This document shows positions 47,852 through 57,622 of a stretch of 64,000 nt of DNA, piece after piece. The DNA lies in NCBI RefSeq assembly GCF_016406305.1, contig NZ_CP066369.1:514501-578500 (forward strand), written 5' to 3'. Under the pieces are notes generated by a model. The model saw only the letters and a program-made list of their open reading frames with translations, was not told where the DNA came from and did no database searches. Made by a program: the position numbers and the translations under genes. Position 1 is the stretch's first letter. Every line of letters starts with the position of its first letter. The stretch comes from Shewanella putrefaciens (GTDB lineage Bacteria > Pseudomonadota > Gammaproteobacteria > Enterobacterales > Shewanellaceae).

Positions 47852-49981
47852 CTAAAACGCATAGCTTGCGCTCAGTTCAAATGAGCGTCCCGCGCCAGCC
47901 ACTTGATTAAAGCCATTGGTGTTATCGGCCTTAAATTCGGCCACACTCACTCCGCCGAGGGGGAGTTCATAGTAGCTATCGAACAGGTTATTGATGGCGA
48001 AGGTGAGCGTGAGATCCTGCCATTTCATACGGCTATTCAAGTTAAGTAAGGAGTAGCTGTCGGTTTCATTCTCAAAGCGGCGATCATCAACGCGATCTTT
48101 GGTTGCAACCCATTGCCATGCAAGGCTGTTTTCCCAGTTACCGAGCTGATGTTGCAGTGCCAACTCGGTTTGCAGCGGCTTGATTTGATACAGTGGTTCA
48201 TCGCCTTCATCCCGCTCACCACGGGTAATATTCACCATGCCTTCAACTTGCCACTTACCGCTACTGGTTTCGGCAAATTCATAGAGAGCATTGAATTTGG
48301 CCCCGTAAAGATTGGCATCTAAGTTTGTGAATTTGAGGATATTACGTTTGCCATCGGGCGTATTGGTACGATTAAAGCTGCCAATCACCTCGGCGTCGAC
48401 ATAGTCAGTCACCGCTGTGTACCAGGCCGTGGTTGAGGCTTGCCAACTATCGCCATTGAACTTGTAGGCGGCACTTAAGGTGTGGGCGGTTTCTGGCTTA
48501 AGATCCGGATTGCCAACATAACCGTTACCATCGCCATACCAACCTATCATAGTGGTCGCCATCACGCCGCGGCCCCAACTGTAGCGCTCGTACAGATTTG
48601 GCGCGCGGTTTTTACGGGCTAATCCTAATTCAAGTTGTTGATTGCTTGAAACTTGATAGCGGGCGAGTAGGGTGGCATCGATAAGGTTATCATCGCGTTT
48701 TCTGTCCATGGCATTAAAGGCCTCGGCTGCCTCGGCGTCGACATTGGGTTTGCCCATCATTGGCATGTCGCTATAGGCTTGGACTTCACCCGTATTGGTG
48801 GTCACATACTCGTAGCGAACCCCCGCCGACAACCACCAACTTGGGCTCAAATTTTGTTGCCATTCGCCATACACAGCGGCGCGCTGGCGCTCACCGTCGT
48901 TGATGTTGATGTAGTCATTGGGTGCCATCATAGTGCCGGGGACCGCTGGCCAAACATCATCGAGGTGATAACTGTAGTATTCCTGACCGACCAGTAAGGT
49001 GCTGTCTTTCCCCATCGGCAGACGCCAATGCAGTTGATAGCTGTAATCATCGCCTTCGGTATTCATGGGCATCTTGCCGGTTTTTTCTGGGGTGAAAAAG
49101 CCCATCTTATGCTCCACGCCGTGCCAATTGAATTGGGCGCTAAATTCACCATCATCCTCGAGTTTTAGCTTGTAACGCCCTAGGGCGCCATAGCTCTTGT
49201 TATCAGTCATATCCATGTATTGATTAGGAAAACCTTGGAATGGAATATTCTGATGGGTGAGTTTGATGGCTATTTCTTGGGTCTCATCGCGCCAAGCTGC
49301 TGAAAGGGCATGGTTTTGTGAACGGTATAAGGTATCTATGACTTTATCGCCATTGCCATCTTTATAGCTGTTAGCGTCTTCATAGGCGCCTTGATAACTT
49401 AGGCTGACATTTTTGCTGGCAACGGCTGCATTCGCTCCGAGCAGTAAGGTATCGCTGACGCTGCGATAACCAGTGGAAATATCACCGCTTTGCCAGTTGA
49501 TGTCGTCGCTATTATTAAACTGTGGCGCTAGGCTAGTGATCTTAATGACGCCGGCAATATTGTCCCCGCCCGCACTGACGGGGGATACGCCTGCTACCAC
49601 TTCGGCGAGGGCGATTTGATTAGCCGACACATAGGAAAGCGGTGGATTCATATGGTTAGCACAGGATGACGTGATATCCGCGCCATCCACTAACACTTTA
49701 ATGCGATCGCCCATCATGCCATTGAGCACTGGCAGTGCCGATACGCCACCTGCGGCGGAAAAATCGACGCCTTGGTCTTTCAGTAAGTTTTCGGCGGAGC
49801 CTAAGATCTTGGGTTTGTCGCTTTGCTGACCATGGACCTCAATGCGCTCAATATCGGCGAGGTCGCTGCTATCAGCTATGGCCTGAGGGACGAGAGTGAT
49901 ACCTAGGGCAATCGCGAGGGATGAATAGAGTACAGAGGTATTAAAAGGGTAAGAATTTGCAGCCATTTTGTTGTTTTCCAT
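47852..49981 (-). CDS. OprC/NosA-like TonB-dependent copper receptor
   Basis: A 709-residue outer-membrane receptor: signal peptide to about residue 37, plug domain (IKVLVDGADIT...GGDNIAGVIKI) and a 22-strand barrel ending in aromatic ELSASYAF. Two motifs match the copper site of Pseudomonas OprC: CxxxM in SCANHMNPP (Cys107, Met111) and HxM in EHKMGFF (His291, Met293), with spacing between them (184 residues) almost the same as in OprC (about 180). It should take up copper using TonB-ExbBD energy. ATG 49964 (MAANSY) is an alternative start. It is monocistronic and convergent with pmbA. Confidence 0.88.
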   Translation of the reverse strand: MENNKMAANSYPFNTSVLYSSLAIALGITLVPQAIADSSDLADIERIEVHGQQSDKPKILGSAENLLKDQGVDFSAAGGVSALPVLNGMMGDRIKVLVDGADITSSCANHMNPPLSYVSANQIALAEVVAGVSPVSAGGDNIAGVIKITSLAPQFNNSDDINWQSGDISTGYRSVSDTLLLGANAAVASKNVSLSYQGAYEDANSYKDGNGDKVIDTLYRSQNHALSAAWRDETQEIAIKLTHQNIPFQGFPNQYMDMTDNKSYGALGRYKLKLEDDGEFSAQFNWHGVEHKMGFFTPEKTGKMPMNTEGDDYSYQLHWRLPMGKDSTLLVGQEYYSYHLDDVWPAVPGTMMAPNDYININDGERQRAAVYGEWQQNLSPSWWLSAGVRYEYVTTNTGEVQAYSDMPMMGKPNVDAEAAEAFNAMDRKRDDNLIDATLLARYQVSSNQQLELGLARKNRAPNLYERYSWGRGVMATTMIGWYGDGNGYVGNPDLKPETAHTLSAAYKFNGDSWQASTTAWYTAVTDYVDAEVIGSFNRTNTPDGKRNILKFTNLDANLYGAKFNALYEFAETSSGKWQVEGMVNITRGERDEGDEPLYQIKPLQTELALQHQLGNWENSLAWQWVATKDRVDDRRFENETDSYSLLNLNSRMKWQDLTLTFAINNLFDSYYELPLGGVSVAEFKADNTNGFNQVAGAGRSFELSASYAF

Positions 49982-50167
49982 TCACTTAGAGAAATTGCGC
50001 TGCATTATAAAGATCATCCAAGTGATAAAGGTGCGGCATATTGTCGCACACTGGAAATGTGCTGATTTGTACAAACTATGTACATCGCAAAATATTGCGC
50101 TATAGTAGCGCCGTTAAGCCGTGGGCTTAGCTTATTAGTGGGTTGATTTATTCTATTTGGAGTTGCT

Positions 50168-50407
50168 ATGGGCAAACAAAAAATCGCGGTCGTGGCGATG
50201 GAACACGACAGTGGGCGAGGCACTATCACAGACAATGCACTCAAAGCTATTGTGACTAGTCCTCTCTTTCGGACACGTACCGAAAAGGCGAAAAAGGGCA
50301 AAGGGTCTTACAACCGTAAAGGAAAGGCATTTAAAATGAGTAACCGAGAGGGGTATCAGCACAGGGGCGATACCCCTTTCGACTTTTTACGGCTGAGCTT
50401 TTGTTAA
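50168..50407 (+). CDS. arfA: Alternative ribosome-rescue factor ArfA
   Basis: A 79-residue small basic protein whose core (ITDNALKAIVTSPLFRTRTEKAKKGKGSYNRKGK) is a close match to E. coli ArfA, which recruits RF2 to ribosomes stalled on nonstop mRNA. The KKGKGSYxRKGK segment is the mRNA-channel-binding tail. A 12-bp hairpin lies inside the last third of the reading frame, so the transcript is expected to end before the stop codon and the protein to be tagged by tmRNA when trans-translation works. The Shine-Dalgarno TTGGAG precedes ATG 50168. The residues after about 60 are probably not needed. Confidence 0.93.
   Translation: MGKQKIAVVAMEHDSGRGTITDNALKAIVTSPLFRTRTEKAKKGKGSYNRKGKAFKMSNREGYQHRGDTPFDFLRLSFC
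50346..50387 (+). promoter_or_regulatory. arfA in-gene hairpin (RNase III site/terminator)
   Basis: GAGAGGGGTATC (50346-50357) pairs with GATACCCCTTTC (50369-50380) across an 11-nt loop, with one G-T pair, and is followed by GACTTTTT. In E. coli a similar hairpin in the arfA message is cut by RNase III or stops transcription, giving a nonstop mRNA that makes ArfA a tmRNA backup. The position, within the coding frame about 27 bases before the stop, fits that mechanism. Confidence 0.88.
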
Positions 50408-50638
50408 TTTGCTACCATTTGGATCTGCTTTTTACTCGTCATTCATCCTGCTAGTGCCTGCCTCAATATCCATCTCGACACTCAATCATCTCTAGGCTTC
50501 ACTCATCTCTATACTTCAATCATCCACAGTTCGATAGTCTCTGTTGTTCAAACTTATTAGCCTGGCATTAATTAACCGGGGATAAATTGTACTTTTGCCT
50601 TGAGCGAGTATGGTTAACCTATAGCGAAGGAGATGCAT

Positions 50639-52042
50639 ATGGCACAGCAATATCGAATCGAACACGACACTATGGGCGAAGTTAAGATCCCCGCGGGTTG
50701 TTATTGGGGCGCGCAGACCGAACGTTCGCGGCAGCATTTTCGCATCGGTGTCGAAGCGTCAATGCCGATTGAAGTGATCCACGCTTTTGGCTATTTAAAG
50801 AAAGCCGCCGCTATCACCAATCAACAACTTGGCACTTTGACTCAAGCTAAAGCCCAACTGATTGCCCAAGTGTGTGATGAGTTGATTGCGGCTAAGCTCG
50901 ATGCGCAATTTCCCTTGGTGATTTGGCAAACGGGCTCGGGCACGCAAACCAATATGAACGTCAATGAAGTGATTGCCTATCGCGGCCATGTGCTCTCGGG
51001 TGGGCAACTCACCGATGCGGTTAAATGCTTGCACCCTAATGATGATGTTAACCGCTCGCAATCCTCCAACGATACTTTCCCCACCGCCATGCACATTGCC
51101 GCCTATCGTCAAGCGGTTGAGCTCGTTTTGCCCTGCATGAGGTTATTGCAGCAGAGCTTACAGAAGAAGGCCGAGGAGTTTGCGCACCTAGTCAAAATCG
51201 GTCGCACACATTTTATGGATGCGACGCCGTTAACCTTAGGCCAAGAGTTTTCGGGTTACGCCGCGCAGTTAAGTCATGCCATCGAAGGCATTGAGCACAG
51301 TCTCAAGCGGGTGGCCGAGTTAGCCTTAGGTGCGACCGCCGTCGGCACTGGGCTGAATACACACAAGGATTACGCCGTTAAGGTGGCGGACAATATCGCA
51401 AAACTCACGGGTTTGCCCTTTGTAACGGCGCCGAATAAGTTTGCTGCCCTTGCTGCCCACGATGAATTAGTCTCCCTGTCGGCGGCCTATAAAGTGGCGG
51501 CGGTTAGTTTAATGAAGATCGCAAATGATATTAGGATGTTAGGTTCTGGCCCGCGTTGTGGCATCGGTGAGTTATTACTGCCTGAAAATGAACCGGGTTC
51601 ATCAATCATGCCGGGCAAAGTCAATCCGACTCAGGTCGAGGCTATGACTATGGTGTGCGCGCAGATCATGGGTAACGATGTCGCCGTTGGGATTGGCGGC
51701 AGCAATGGTCAGTTTGAACTTAATGTATTCAAGCCGATGATTATCGCCAATGTGCTGCAATCGGGGCGCTTATTGGGGGATGCTTGCCAGTCGTTTAATG
51801 ACCATTGCGTAGTCGGCATAGTGGCGAATGAGCCACAAATCGCGCTGCATGTGGAAAATTCACTTATGCTAGTCACGGCGCTGAATCAACATATCGGCTA
51901 TGAAAAGGCCGCTAAGATAGCCAAAAAAGCCCATAGCGAGCATAAGACACTGCGCCAAGCGGCATTAGAACTTGAGTTTGTCACGGCAGAAGAGTTCGAG
52001 CTTTGGGTCGATGCTAATAAGATGCTAGGGCCAGATGCCTAG
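50639..52042 (+). CDS. fumC: Fumarate hydratase class II
   Basis: A 467-residue homotetrameric fumarase interconverting fumarate and malate in the TCA cycle; it has no iron-sulfur cluster. The superfamily signature [13 protein letters not shown] carries the catalytic Ser, [16 protein letters not shown] the catalytic His, and [13 protein letters not shown] and [13 protein letters not shown] are typical. ATG 50639 has AAGGAG six bases upstream, whereas the in-frame ATG at 50633 directly abuts it, so I start at 50639. The 230-base gap after arfA holds no gene. Confidence 0.97.
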   Translation: MAQQYRIEHDTMGEVKIPAGCYWGAQTERSRQHFRIGVEASMPIEVIHAFGYLKKAAAITNQQLGTLTQAKAQLIAQVCDELIAAKLDAQFPLVIWQTGSGTQTNMNVNEVIAYRGHVLSGGQLTDAVKCLHPNDDVNRSQSSNDTFPTAMHIAAYRQAVELVLPCMRLLQQSLQKKAEEFAHLVKIGRTHFMDATPLTLGQEFSGYAAQLSHAIEGIEHSLKRVAELALGATAVGTGLNTHKDYAVKVADNIAKLTGLPFVTAPNKFAALAAHDELVSLSAAYKVAAVSLMKIANDIRMLGSGPRCGIGELLLPENEPGSSIMPGKVNPTQVEAMTMVCAQIMGNDVAVGIGGSNGQFELNVFKPMIIANVLQSGRLLGDACQSFNDHCVVGIVANEPQIALHVENSLMLVTALNQHIGYEKAAKIAKKAHSEHKTLRQAALELEFVTAEEFELWVDANKMLGPDA

Positions 52043-52054
52043 TGAAGGTAGAAA

Positions 52055-52130
52055 GCAGGGCGGGCTTCGCCCTGCTAGGCCGCTGCAAAGAGCGCAGCTG
52101 CTAGATTCTAGGCCCTAGAGCCTAGAATCT
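52055..52130. terminator. Two hairpins between convergent fumC and rimO
   Basis: GCAGGGCG (52055-52062) pairs with CGCCCTGC (52068-52075). AGATTCTAGGC (52103-52113) pairs perfectly with GCCTAGAATCT (52120-52130) around CCTAGA. Neither has a strong T run, but together they could terminate both transcripts. The second palindrome contains CTAG-centred words related to the GAACCTA heptamer. Confidence 0.6.
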
Positions 52131-52133
52131 CGC

Positions 52134-53552
52134 TTAATCTTGAGTGTCAGCATCTACCACTTCGGCCCACAGATCGTGTTCATCTGAATGGGTGATGCGG
52201 GCACGAACCAACATGCCGGGTTCTAGCTCAGTTTCACCATTGATAAAAACCATGCCGTCGATTTCTGGCGCGTCGGCGAAGCTGCGGCCAATGGCGCCTT
52301 CTTCGTCTACATCGTCAATCAGAATATCTAAGGTGCGGCCAACGAAACGGGCTAAACGCTCGGCGCTAATCTCGGCTTGGACTTCCATAAATCTATGGTA
52401 TCTGTCTTCTTTCACTTCTTCGCTGATAAGTTCGGCGATGGTGTTGGCGACAGCGCCATCGACTTCTGAATACTTAAAGCAACCGACGCGATCGAGGCGG
52501 GCTTCACGTAAAAAGTCGAGTAGCATTTCGAAGTCTTCTTCGGTTTCCCCTGGGAAGCCGACGATGAAGGTCGAGCGGATCACTAGATCCGGGCAGATTT
52601 CACGCCAGCGTTGAATCGCTTCTAACTGACGGTCAACACGGCCTGGGCGCTTCATCATCTTGAGGATACGTGGGCTAGCATGCTGCATTGGAATATCCAA
52701 ATACGGCAGGATTAAACCTTCCGCCATTAGCGGGATTAAATCGTCAACCCATGGGTATGGATAGATGTAATGCAGACGTACCCAAGCGCCCATTTTACCC
52801 AGTTGGCGCGCTAGGCTAGTGATGTCTTGCTTGACTGGCATGCCGTTCCAAAAATCGGTACGACCGCCTTTGTCTTTGCCGTAGGCCGAGGTGTCTTGGC
52901 TAACGACTAGAATTTCTTGTACGCCTGATTCTACTAAACGCTTAGCTTCATCTAAGACGCTGCCCGCTGGGCGGCTGTCGAGATCGCCACGTAGCGAAGG
53001 AATAATGCAGAAGGTACAACGATTGTCGCAACCTTCTGAAATCTTTAAATAAGCGTAATGCTTAGGCGTTAACTTAACCCCAGTTTGTGGGATTAACGAG
53101 GTGAAAGGGTTGTGCTCTGGCTTAGGCACGTATTTGTGAACGTGCTTTAACACGGCTTCGTAGCTGTGTGGGCCAGTGATTTCTAACACATCTGGGTGCA
53201 CTTCGCGGATTTGGTTTTCTTTGGCGCCAAGGCAGCCAGTGACGATCACTTTGCCGTTTTCTTCTAGGGCTTCACGCACAGCGTCCAGAGATTCTTCCAC
53301 CGCGGCATCGATAAAGCCGCAGGTGTTGACGATCACTAAGTCGGCATTGTCATAGCTGTTAGTCACTTCGTAGCCGTCGATACGGAGTTGGGTCAGAATA
53401 CGCTCCGAATCCACGAGGTTTTTTGGGCAGCCCAAGGACACGAAACCGATGCGATTTCCAGAGGTAACTGTATCAGAGCTGGCGGCTTCTAATGTTTTTA
53501 CTGGGATATCAAGCGTAGTGGTTTGCTTGGGTTTAAAAGTTTCAACAGTCAT
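52134..53552 (-). CDS. rimO: Ribosomal protein S12 methylthiotransferase RimO
   Basis: A 472-residue radical-SAM enzyme that methylthiolates the conserved Asp of ribosomal protein S12. The N-terminal UPF0004 domain holds the three auxiliary-cluster cysteines ([23 protein letters not shown]), the radical-SAM motif is CDNRCTFC, and a C-terminal TRAM domain contains the segment [18 protein letters not shown]. An N-terminal extension of about 30 residues precedes the first domain. It is monocistronic. Confidence 0.97.
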   Translation of the reverse strand: MTVETFKPKQTTTLDIPVKTLEAASSDTVTSGNRIGFVSLGCPKNLVDSERILTQLRIDGYEVTNSYDNADLVIVNTCGFIDAAVEESLDAVREALEENGKVIVTGCLGAKENQIREVHPDVLEITGPHSYEAVLKHVHKYVPKPEHNPFTSLIPQTGVKLTPKHYAYLKISEGCDNRCTFCIIPSLRGDLDSRPAGSVLDEAKRLVESGVQEILVVSQDTSAYGKDKGGRTDFWNGMPVKQDITSLARQLGKMGAWVRLHYIYPYPWVDDLIPLMAEGLILPYLDIPMQHASPRILKMMKRPGRVDRQLEAIQRWREICPDLVIRSTFIVGFPGETEEDFEMLLDFLREARLDRVGCFKYSEVDGAVANTIAELISEEVKEDRYHRFMEVQAEISAERLARFVGRTLDILIDDVDEEGAIGRSFADAPEIDGMVFINGETELEPGMLVRARITHSDEHDLWAEVVDADTQD

Positions 53553-53924
53553 GGTTTCTCGCTGGGGTATAAGCTGCCTTAAAAAAGTTGGCGGATTATA
53601 CCTGAAGTGATTAAAAGGTACAGTATGTTTGGCTGAAAAGTGTACAACTGGGGCGCTGAATATGCCAGTTAACCCTATGACCTATTCTGGGTGTGGATAT
53701 AGATATATCCGCTAGAGATTCGCAGTTGATCCCATCGGGATAAAAAGCGCTAAAAATTTTTCAGAAAAATTAACCCCTTTTAAATTTTCGCCCGTTTGTA
53801 GAGTCACTATCTGAGGTTCTAGGTTCTAGGTTCTAGGGCCGTTACATATTGACACTGGTTTTTGCCCCTTTAGCTGATAGCTTAAGTTGGCAATGATCTT
53901 AAGATTTCATTTTTGGAGTAAGTT
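53553..53924 (+). promoter_or_regulatory. Intergenic region between rimO and the SIMPL gene
   Basis: About 370 bases with divergent promoter functions. I see no ORF I trust. It contains the three-copy GGTTCTA array described separately and a long AT-rich stretch (53750-53790). Confidence 0.4.
53815..53835. repeat. 3-copy inverted heptamer array (GGTTCTA)
   Basis: Three perfect GGTTCTA units, the reverse complement of TAGAACC, that is, the same heptamer as at 19219 and 37860 but on the other strand. They lie 90 bases before the SIMPL-domain gene. Confidence 0.95.
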
Positions 53925-54641
53925 ATGAAAAATTCTCTTTTAGCGGTATTGGTTGCGGCGGGTCTCTTTTCTAGCGCATTGATGGCGCCCCAAGCGCTCG
54001 CGGCCGAGGTGGATTTCCCGCATATCGAAACTATGGGTATGAGCCAAATTCAAGTCGAGCCCGATATGGCGGATGTGAATGTAGAAGTGGCCGTGACTGA
54101 AAAAACCGCCAAGGCCGCCAAAGATAATTCCGATGCCGCCGTCGCTAAGTTTATCGCCCGCTTAACGGCTGCGGGCGTAGCTAAGGATCAAATCCAGAGC
54201 GCCAATTTAAATCTGCAACCGCAATACACCTATGTGCAGGATAAGGCACCGGAACTCACGGGTTATACCGCTAGCCGCCAAATTACCGTGACGGTTAAGG
54301 ATCTGGCCCGATTAAATACCATTTTAGATTCGGCCCTAGAAGAGGGGATGAATCGGGTAAACAATATCGCCTTTAAGTCGAGCAAAGAGGCTGAATATAT
54401 CGCCAAGGCCCGCCAGGCTGCGATAGCGGATGCCAAGCAAAAAGCTGAATCTCTGGCCCAGGGCTTTGGGGAGAATCTCGGTAAGATCTGGCAGATCCGC
54501 TACTACGATCAACGCCCTGTGCAACCTGTCATGTTGCGTATGAACGCCAAAGCCGATTATGCGGGCGCCGTTGCCGAGAGCTATCAATACGGCCAAGTGA
54601 GCATAGAGGATAGAGTTGAAGTGGTTTATAAACTGAAGTAA
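53925..54641 (+). CDS. SIMPL-domain periplasmic protein (YggE-like, oxidative stress)
   Basis: A 238-residue exported protein with signal peptide ending ALAAEV (about residue 27). The mature part is a SIMPL/DUF541 domain: GMSQIQVEPDMADVNVEVAV, YTASRQITVTVKDLARLN and the helix KARQAAIADAKQKAESLAQGFGENLGKI. E. coli YggE lowers reactive oxygen levels; the biochemical role is unclear. Preceded by TTGGAGTAAGTT. Confidence 0.92.
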   Translation: MKNSLLAVLVAAGLFSSALMAPQALAAEVDFPHIETMGMSQIQVEPDMADVNVEVAVTEKTAKAAKDNSDAAVAKFIARLTAAGVAKDQIQSANLNLQPQYTYVQDKAPELTGYTASRQITVTVKDLARLNTILDSALEEGMNRVNNIAFKSSKEAEYIAKARQAAIADAKQKAESLAQGFGENLGKIWQIRYYDQRPVQPVMLRMNAKADYAGAVAESYQYGQVSIEDRVEVVYKLK

Positions 54642-54845
54642 ATCAATCAGAAGCATGTGTTGATGGGTGAGCGCCTATTGGGGTTCATCCATTGATATTT
54701 TTATGCCGCTTGCAATCCTTTTATTATTGGAAATAGCAATCTTCACACTTATGTGATTGAACTTATCAGGATGGTGGACAGTAAAAACTGGCAAAGTTAA
54801 GCATTTATCCTCACACTAGTAAGGTCAATGTTTAGGAGGCCGTTT

Positions 54846-55619
54846 ATGGATTTTCCCGCTCGAATAAAGCAGCAAACTTGTATGGATTGTTTAAGTGGTA
54901 AGTCATTAGGATTTGAAATTCGAATGGCATTTCAACCTATTATCCATTGGCCAAGTCGTCAGATTAGCGGTTATGAAGCCCTCGTCAGGGGCCCTGAAGG
55001 TGAAGGTGCTGCATGGGTGTTTGAGCGGATTAATGAAAATAATAAATACTATTTTGATCAGGCTTGCCGGGTTAAAGCGATAGAAACCGCTTCAAAGCTG
55101 GGACTCGATAAGATGCTCAGTATCAACTTTTTACCTAATGCCGTATATAACCCCGAAACCTGTATCCGCGCGACGATTGAAGCCGCCGACATCTATGGAT
55201 TTGATATCCGTAAAATCATGTTCGAAGTGACCGAAGGCGAGCAAATTGTTGATAGGGCTAAATTAGTCCGTATCTTCGAGAGCTATGCCAAACGTGGCTT
55301 TATCACGGCTATTGATGATTTTGGCAGTGGCTTTGCCGATTTAAGTTGGCTAGATGCCCTGCGCCCTCAAGTATTAAAACTCGATATGACCTTAATCCGT
55401 GATATCGATCTAGATAACGAGAAACAGCTAGCGGTGGCTGAAATACTGCGCATTTGTCGAGAATTTAATACAAGAGTCTTGGCCGAAGGCATTGAGACTG
55501 AAGCTGAACTCAATTATCTCGCTGGAATAGGGATTGAGTATTTTCAGGGTTATTACTTTGCCAAACCTAGGCTCGAACATTTAACTACCTATGAAGAGTT
55601 GAGTTTTTGTGTGCTATAG
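54846..55619 (+). CDS. EAL-domain c-di-GMP phosphodiesterase
   Basis: A 257-residue stand-alone EAL protein with no sensor or TM domain. The catalytic set looks complete: YEALVRG (EAL), SINFLPNAVY (Asn), MFEVTEGE (Glu), AIDDFGSGFADL (DDFGSG metal site), LKLDM (Lys), AEGIET and GYYFAKP. It should hydrolyse c-di-GMP to pGpG. An N-terminal CMDC pair could be redox- or metal-sensing. ATG 54846 has AGGAGG six bases upstream; the earlier ATG 54828 lacks a ribosome site. Confidence 0.93.
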   Translation: MDFPARIKQQTCMDCLSGKSLGFEIRMAFQPIIHWPSRQISGYEALVRGPEGEGAAWVFERINENNKYYFDQACRVKAIETASKLGLDKMLSINFLPNAVYNPETCIRATIEAADIYGFDIRKIMFEVTEGEQIVDRAKLVRIFESYAKRGFITAIDDFGSGFADLSWLDALRPQVLKLDMTLIRDIDLDNEKQLAVAEILRICREFNTRVLAEGIETEAELNYLAGIGIEYFQGYYFAKPRLEHLTTYEELSFCVL

Positions 55620-55842
55620 CCCAGATGGTTCGACGTATTGCACTATCTGGCTATTCTTTTGTTTTGCGTTTCTCATCGAATTGGAAATTGCGGCTTTTGT
55701 CCTTGCAGGCTTAGCGCTCTTGCTGTGGCGCCCCTGTGGGAAATGGCAGTAGCACTGCCTTGTGGCAATTGTTTGTTTCTGATATCGGCTAACTGAGATA
55801 TCATGCGCCACCCTTAATTGCCCATGCCACCTATTCGCAGCT

Positions 55843-56634
55843 ATGTCTTCCAACGCGCTTTATACCGATCTCTCCGGCTATTACGATTTAATGTGCTCCG
55901 ATATCAACTACCAACAACAGAGTGCTAGCATCCATAGATTGCATCAATTTTTGGGTAATAATGGCAAACAGCACCTCGATTTAGCCTGTGGTACTGGCCC
56001 CCATGTGCGGCATTTTATCGATCTTGGTTATCAGTGTAGCGGCCTCGATATCAATCAGCCTATGCTCGATATGGCCATGCGCCGCTGCCCTGAGGCTCAG
56101 TTTGTACTGCAGGATATGACGGCCTTTTATGTAGAGCAGCCCATTGATTTAATTACCTGTTTTTTATATTCCATCCATTACAGTGCGGGCATCGAACGCC
56201 TTAAAAGCTGCATTGCGAGTGTGCACCGTGCCCTTAATGAGGGTGGATTGTTTTGCTTTAATACGGTCGATAAACACAGGATCGATAACACCGCTTCGAT
56301 TAAGCATTTTGCCGAGTTTGATGGGCATCACTTCGCCTTCGAATCTGGTTGGCATTACAGTGGACAGGGGGAGGAACAGTCGCTAAATCTCAGTATTGAG
56401 AAGAGTAACCAGCCCTTCAGTCGGCTCACTGATTTAGCGCTTTATGCCGAAGATAGCCTGCGCCAAACCGAGTTATGGCAAGACCAACATGCCATGGTTG
56501 CGACTAGCTTTACTGAGCTACAGGCATTATTAGCGCCCTATTTTGATGTGCATGTTTTTGAACACGATTATGAACGAATCGTCCCGTGGGATTTAGCCTC
56601 CGGCAATGCGTTATTTGTCTGCGTGAAGATTTGA
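55843..56634 (+). CDS. Class I SAM-dependent methyltransferase
   Basis: A 263-residue Rossmann-fold methyltransferase with motif I LDLACGTGPHVRHF (about residues 46-59), acidic motif II GLDINQPML and motif III-like VLQDMTAF. The N-terminal LYTDLSGYYDLMCSDINYQQQ matches proteins annotated as methyltransferases of unknown substrate. It is monocistronic with a terminator directly behind. Substrate unknown. Confidence 0.88.
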   Translation: MSSNALYTDLSGYYDLMCSDINYQQQSASIHRLHQFLGNNGKQHLDLACGTGPHVRHFIDLGYQCSGLDINQPMLDMAMRRCPEAQFVLQDMTAFYVEQPIDLITCFLYSIHYSAGIERLKSCIASVHRALNEGGLFCFNTVDKHRIDNTASIKHFAEFDGHHFAFESGWHYSGQGEEQSLNLSIEKSNQPFSRLTDLALYAEDSLRQTELWQDQHAMVATSFTELQALLAPYFDVHVFEHDYERIVPWDLASGNALFVCVKI

Positions 56635-56636
56635 CC

Positions 56637-56664
56637 AAAAGGGGAAGCGCTTCTTCCCCTTTTT
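56637..56664 (+). terminator. Rho-independent terminator after the methyltransferase
   Basis: GGGGAAG (56641-56647) pairs with CTTCCCC (56653-56659), flanked by A and T runs, so it can serve both convergent genes. Confidence 0.9.
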
Positions 56665-56683
56665 ATTATGTATGATTTTTAAT

Positions 56684-57541
56684 TTATACATTGCATTTTA
56701 AATAGTCTGTCAAAGTTGATTTCCATAACTTTTCATTATGTTCAGTATTTAATTGTTGTTTGTGTTGCCCATGTTTAAGCATATAGTCAGGTTGATAGGT
56801 AGGCATTCCCTTATCCATAAGGTAAGAGCAAGCTTTTAATTTATTTTCCGAATCGATAAACTGAGCTAAGTGTTGCTCAAAATTTTGCTGTTCCAAAGGA
56901 CTTAATGTCCAGATAGAATCTTTCATCACAATATTAACTATTCCATGGGCAGTCTTATCGCTGACTCTTAATGTATCGAAATAAGCATATGCACTCGCAG
57001 AGAAATAGTTATATATCGCTAAGTCATATTGTTGTTTATCAACACATGATTTTAGTGAGTGATATAAAACCACTGGGGTCGTTTCATTTGATATAGCGTC
57101 AGTATTTAGGCAAGAGATGGTGCTTTTGGGGCTTGCATATTCGGGAACTATGACTTTATCTTCATGTTTAACTTCACTTGGAGTGCAAGACGGAATGGGG
57201 CGTTCATTTAATACTCTAATTTCCCAATCGCTTGATATGCTCGTTCTATGTTGTGCTGAAATTTCATATCGCATGCATTCCTGTGCGACCAAAGGGTAAA
57301 CCTTTGACTCTGAGCCTTTACCTCTACTCGGGCCGGTTGTTATTACATGTATCGAATGATACCCAGGTTTGATGTTTTTCTGGCGAATGTTAGACTCGAA
57401 AGATCCATCAATCGCAACTATTTCAACATCATAGTTATTAGTGTCAGAAGCTAAGCTTTGGCTACCATCAACGATGGCATATGGTGTAGATTTACAACCA
57501 GCTAGAAATAACAGAGCGATAATATAGTATTTTTTAATCAT
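56684..57541 (-). CDS. Lipoprotein of unknown function
   Basis: A 285-residue lipoprotein with lipobox LAGC (Cys16). I do not recognise the family. The mature part has a beta-rich N-terminal region (VEIVAIDGSFESNIRQKNIKPGYHSIHVIT, which resembles PEGA-like or carbohydrate-binding folds only loosely) and a C-terminal helical part with paired cysteines. It is AT-rich compared with its plus-strand neighbours and starts the accessory block. The small lipoprotein at 57623 lies 82 bases upstream on the same strand, so they may be cotranscribed. Confidence 0.85.
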   Translation of the reverse strand: MIKKYYIIALLFLAGCKSTPYAIVDGSQSLASDTNNYDVEIVAIDGSFESNIRQKNIKPGYHSIHVITTGPSRGKGSESKVYPLVAQECMRYEISAQHRTSISSDWEIRVLNERPIPSCTPSEVKHEDKVIVPEYASPKSTISCLNTDAISNETTPVVLYHSLKSCVDKQQYDLAIYNYFSASAYAYFDTLRVSDKTAHGIVNIVMKDSIWTLSPLEQQNFEQHLAQFIDSENKLKACSYLMDKGMPTYQPDYMLKHGQHKQQLNTEHNEKLWKSTLTDYLKCNV

Positions 57542-57622
57542 AAATTTCTAATTATGTATTAAATTGAGTTGATATTTCTGACTATTATTTAAAAATAATA
57601 GTCAGGTGGTTTTTTTAAAAGA

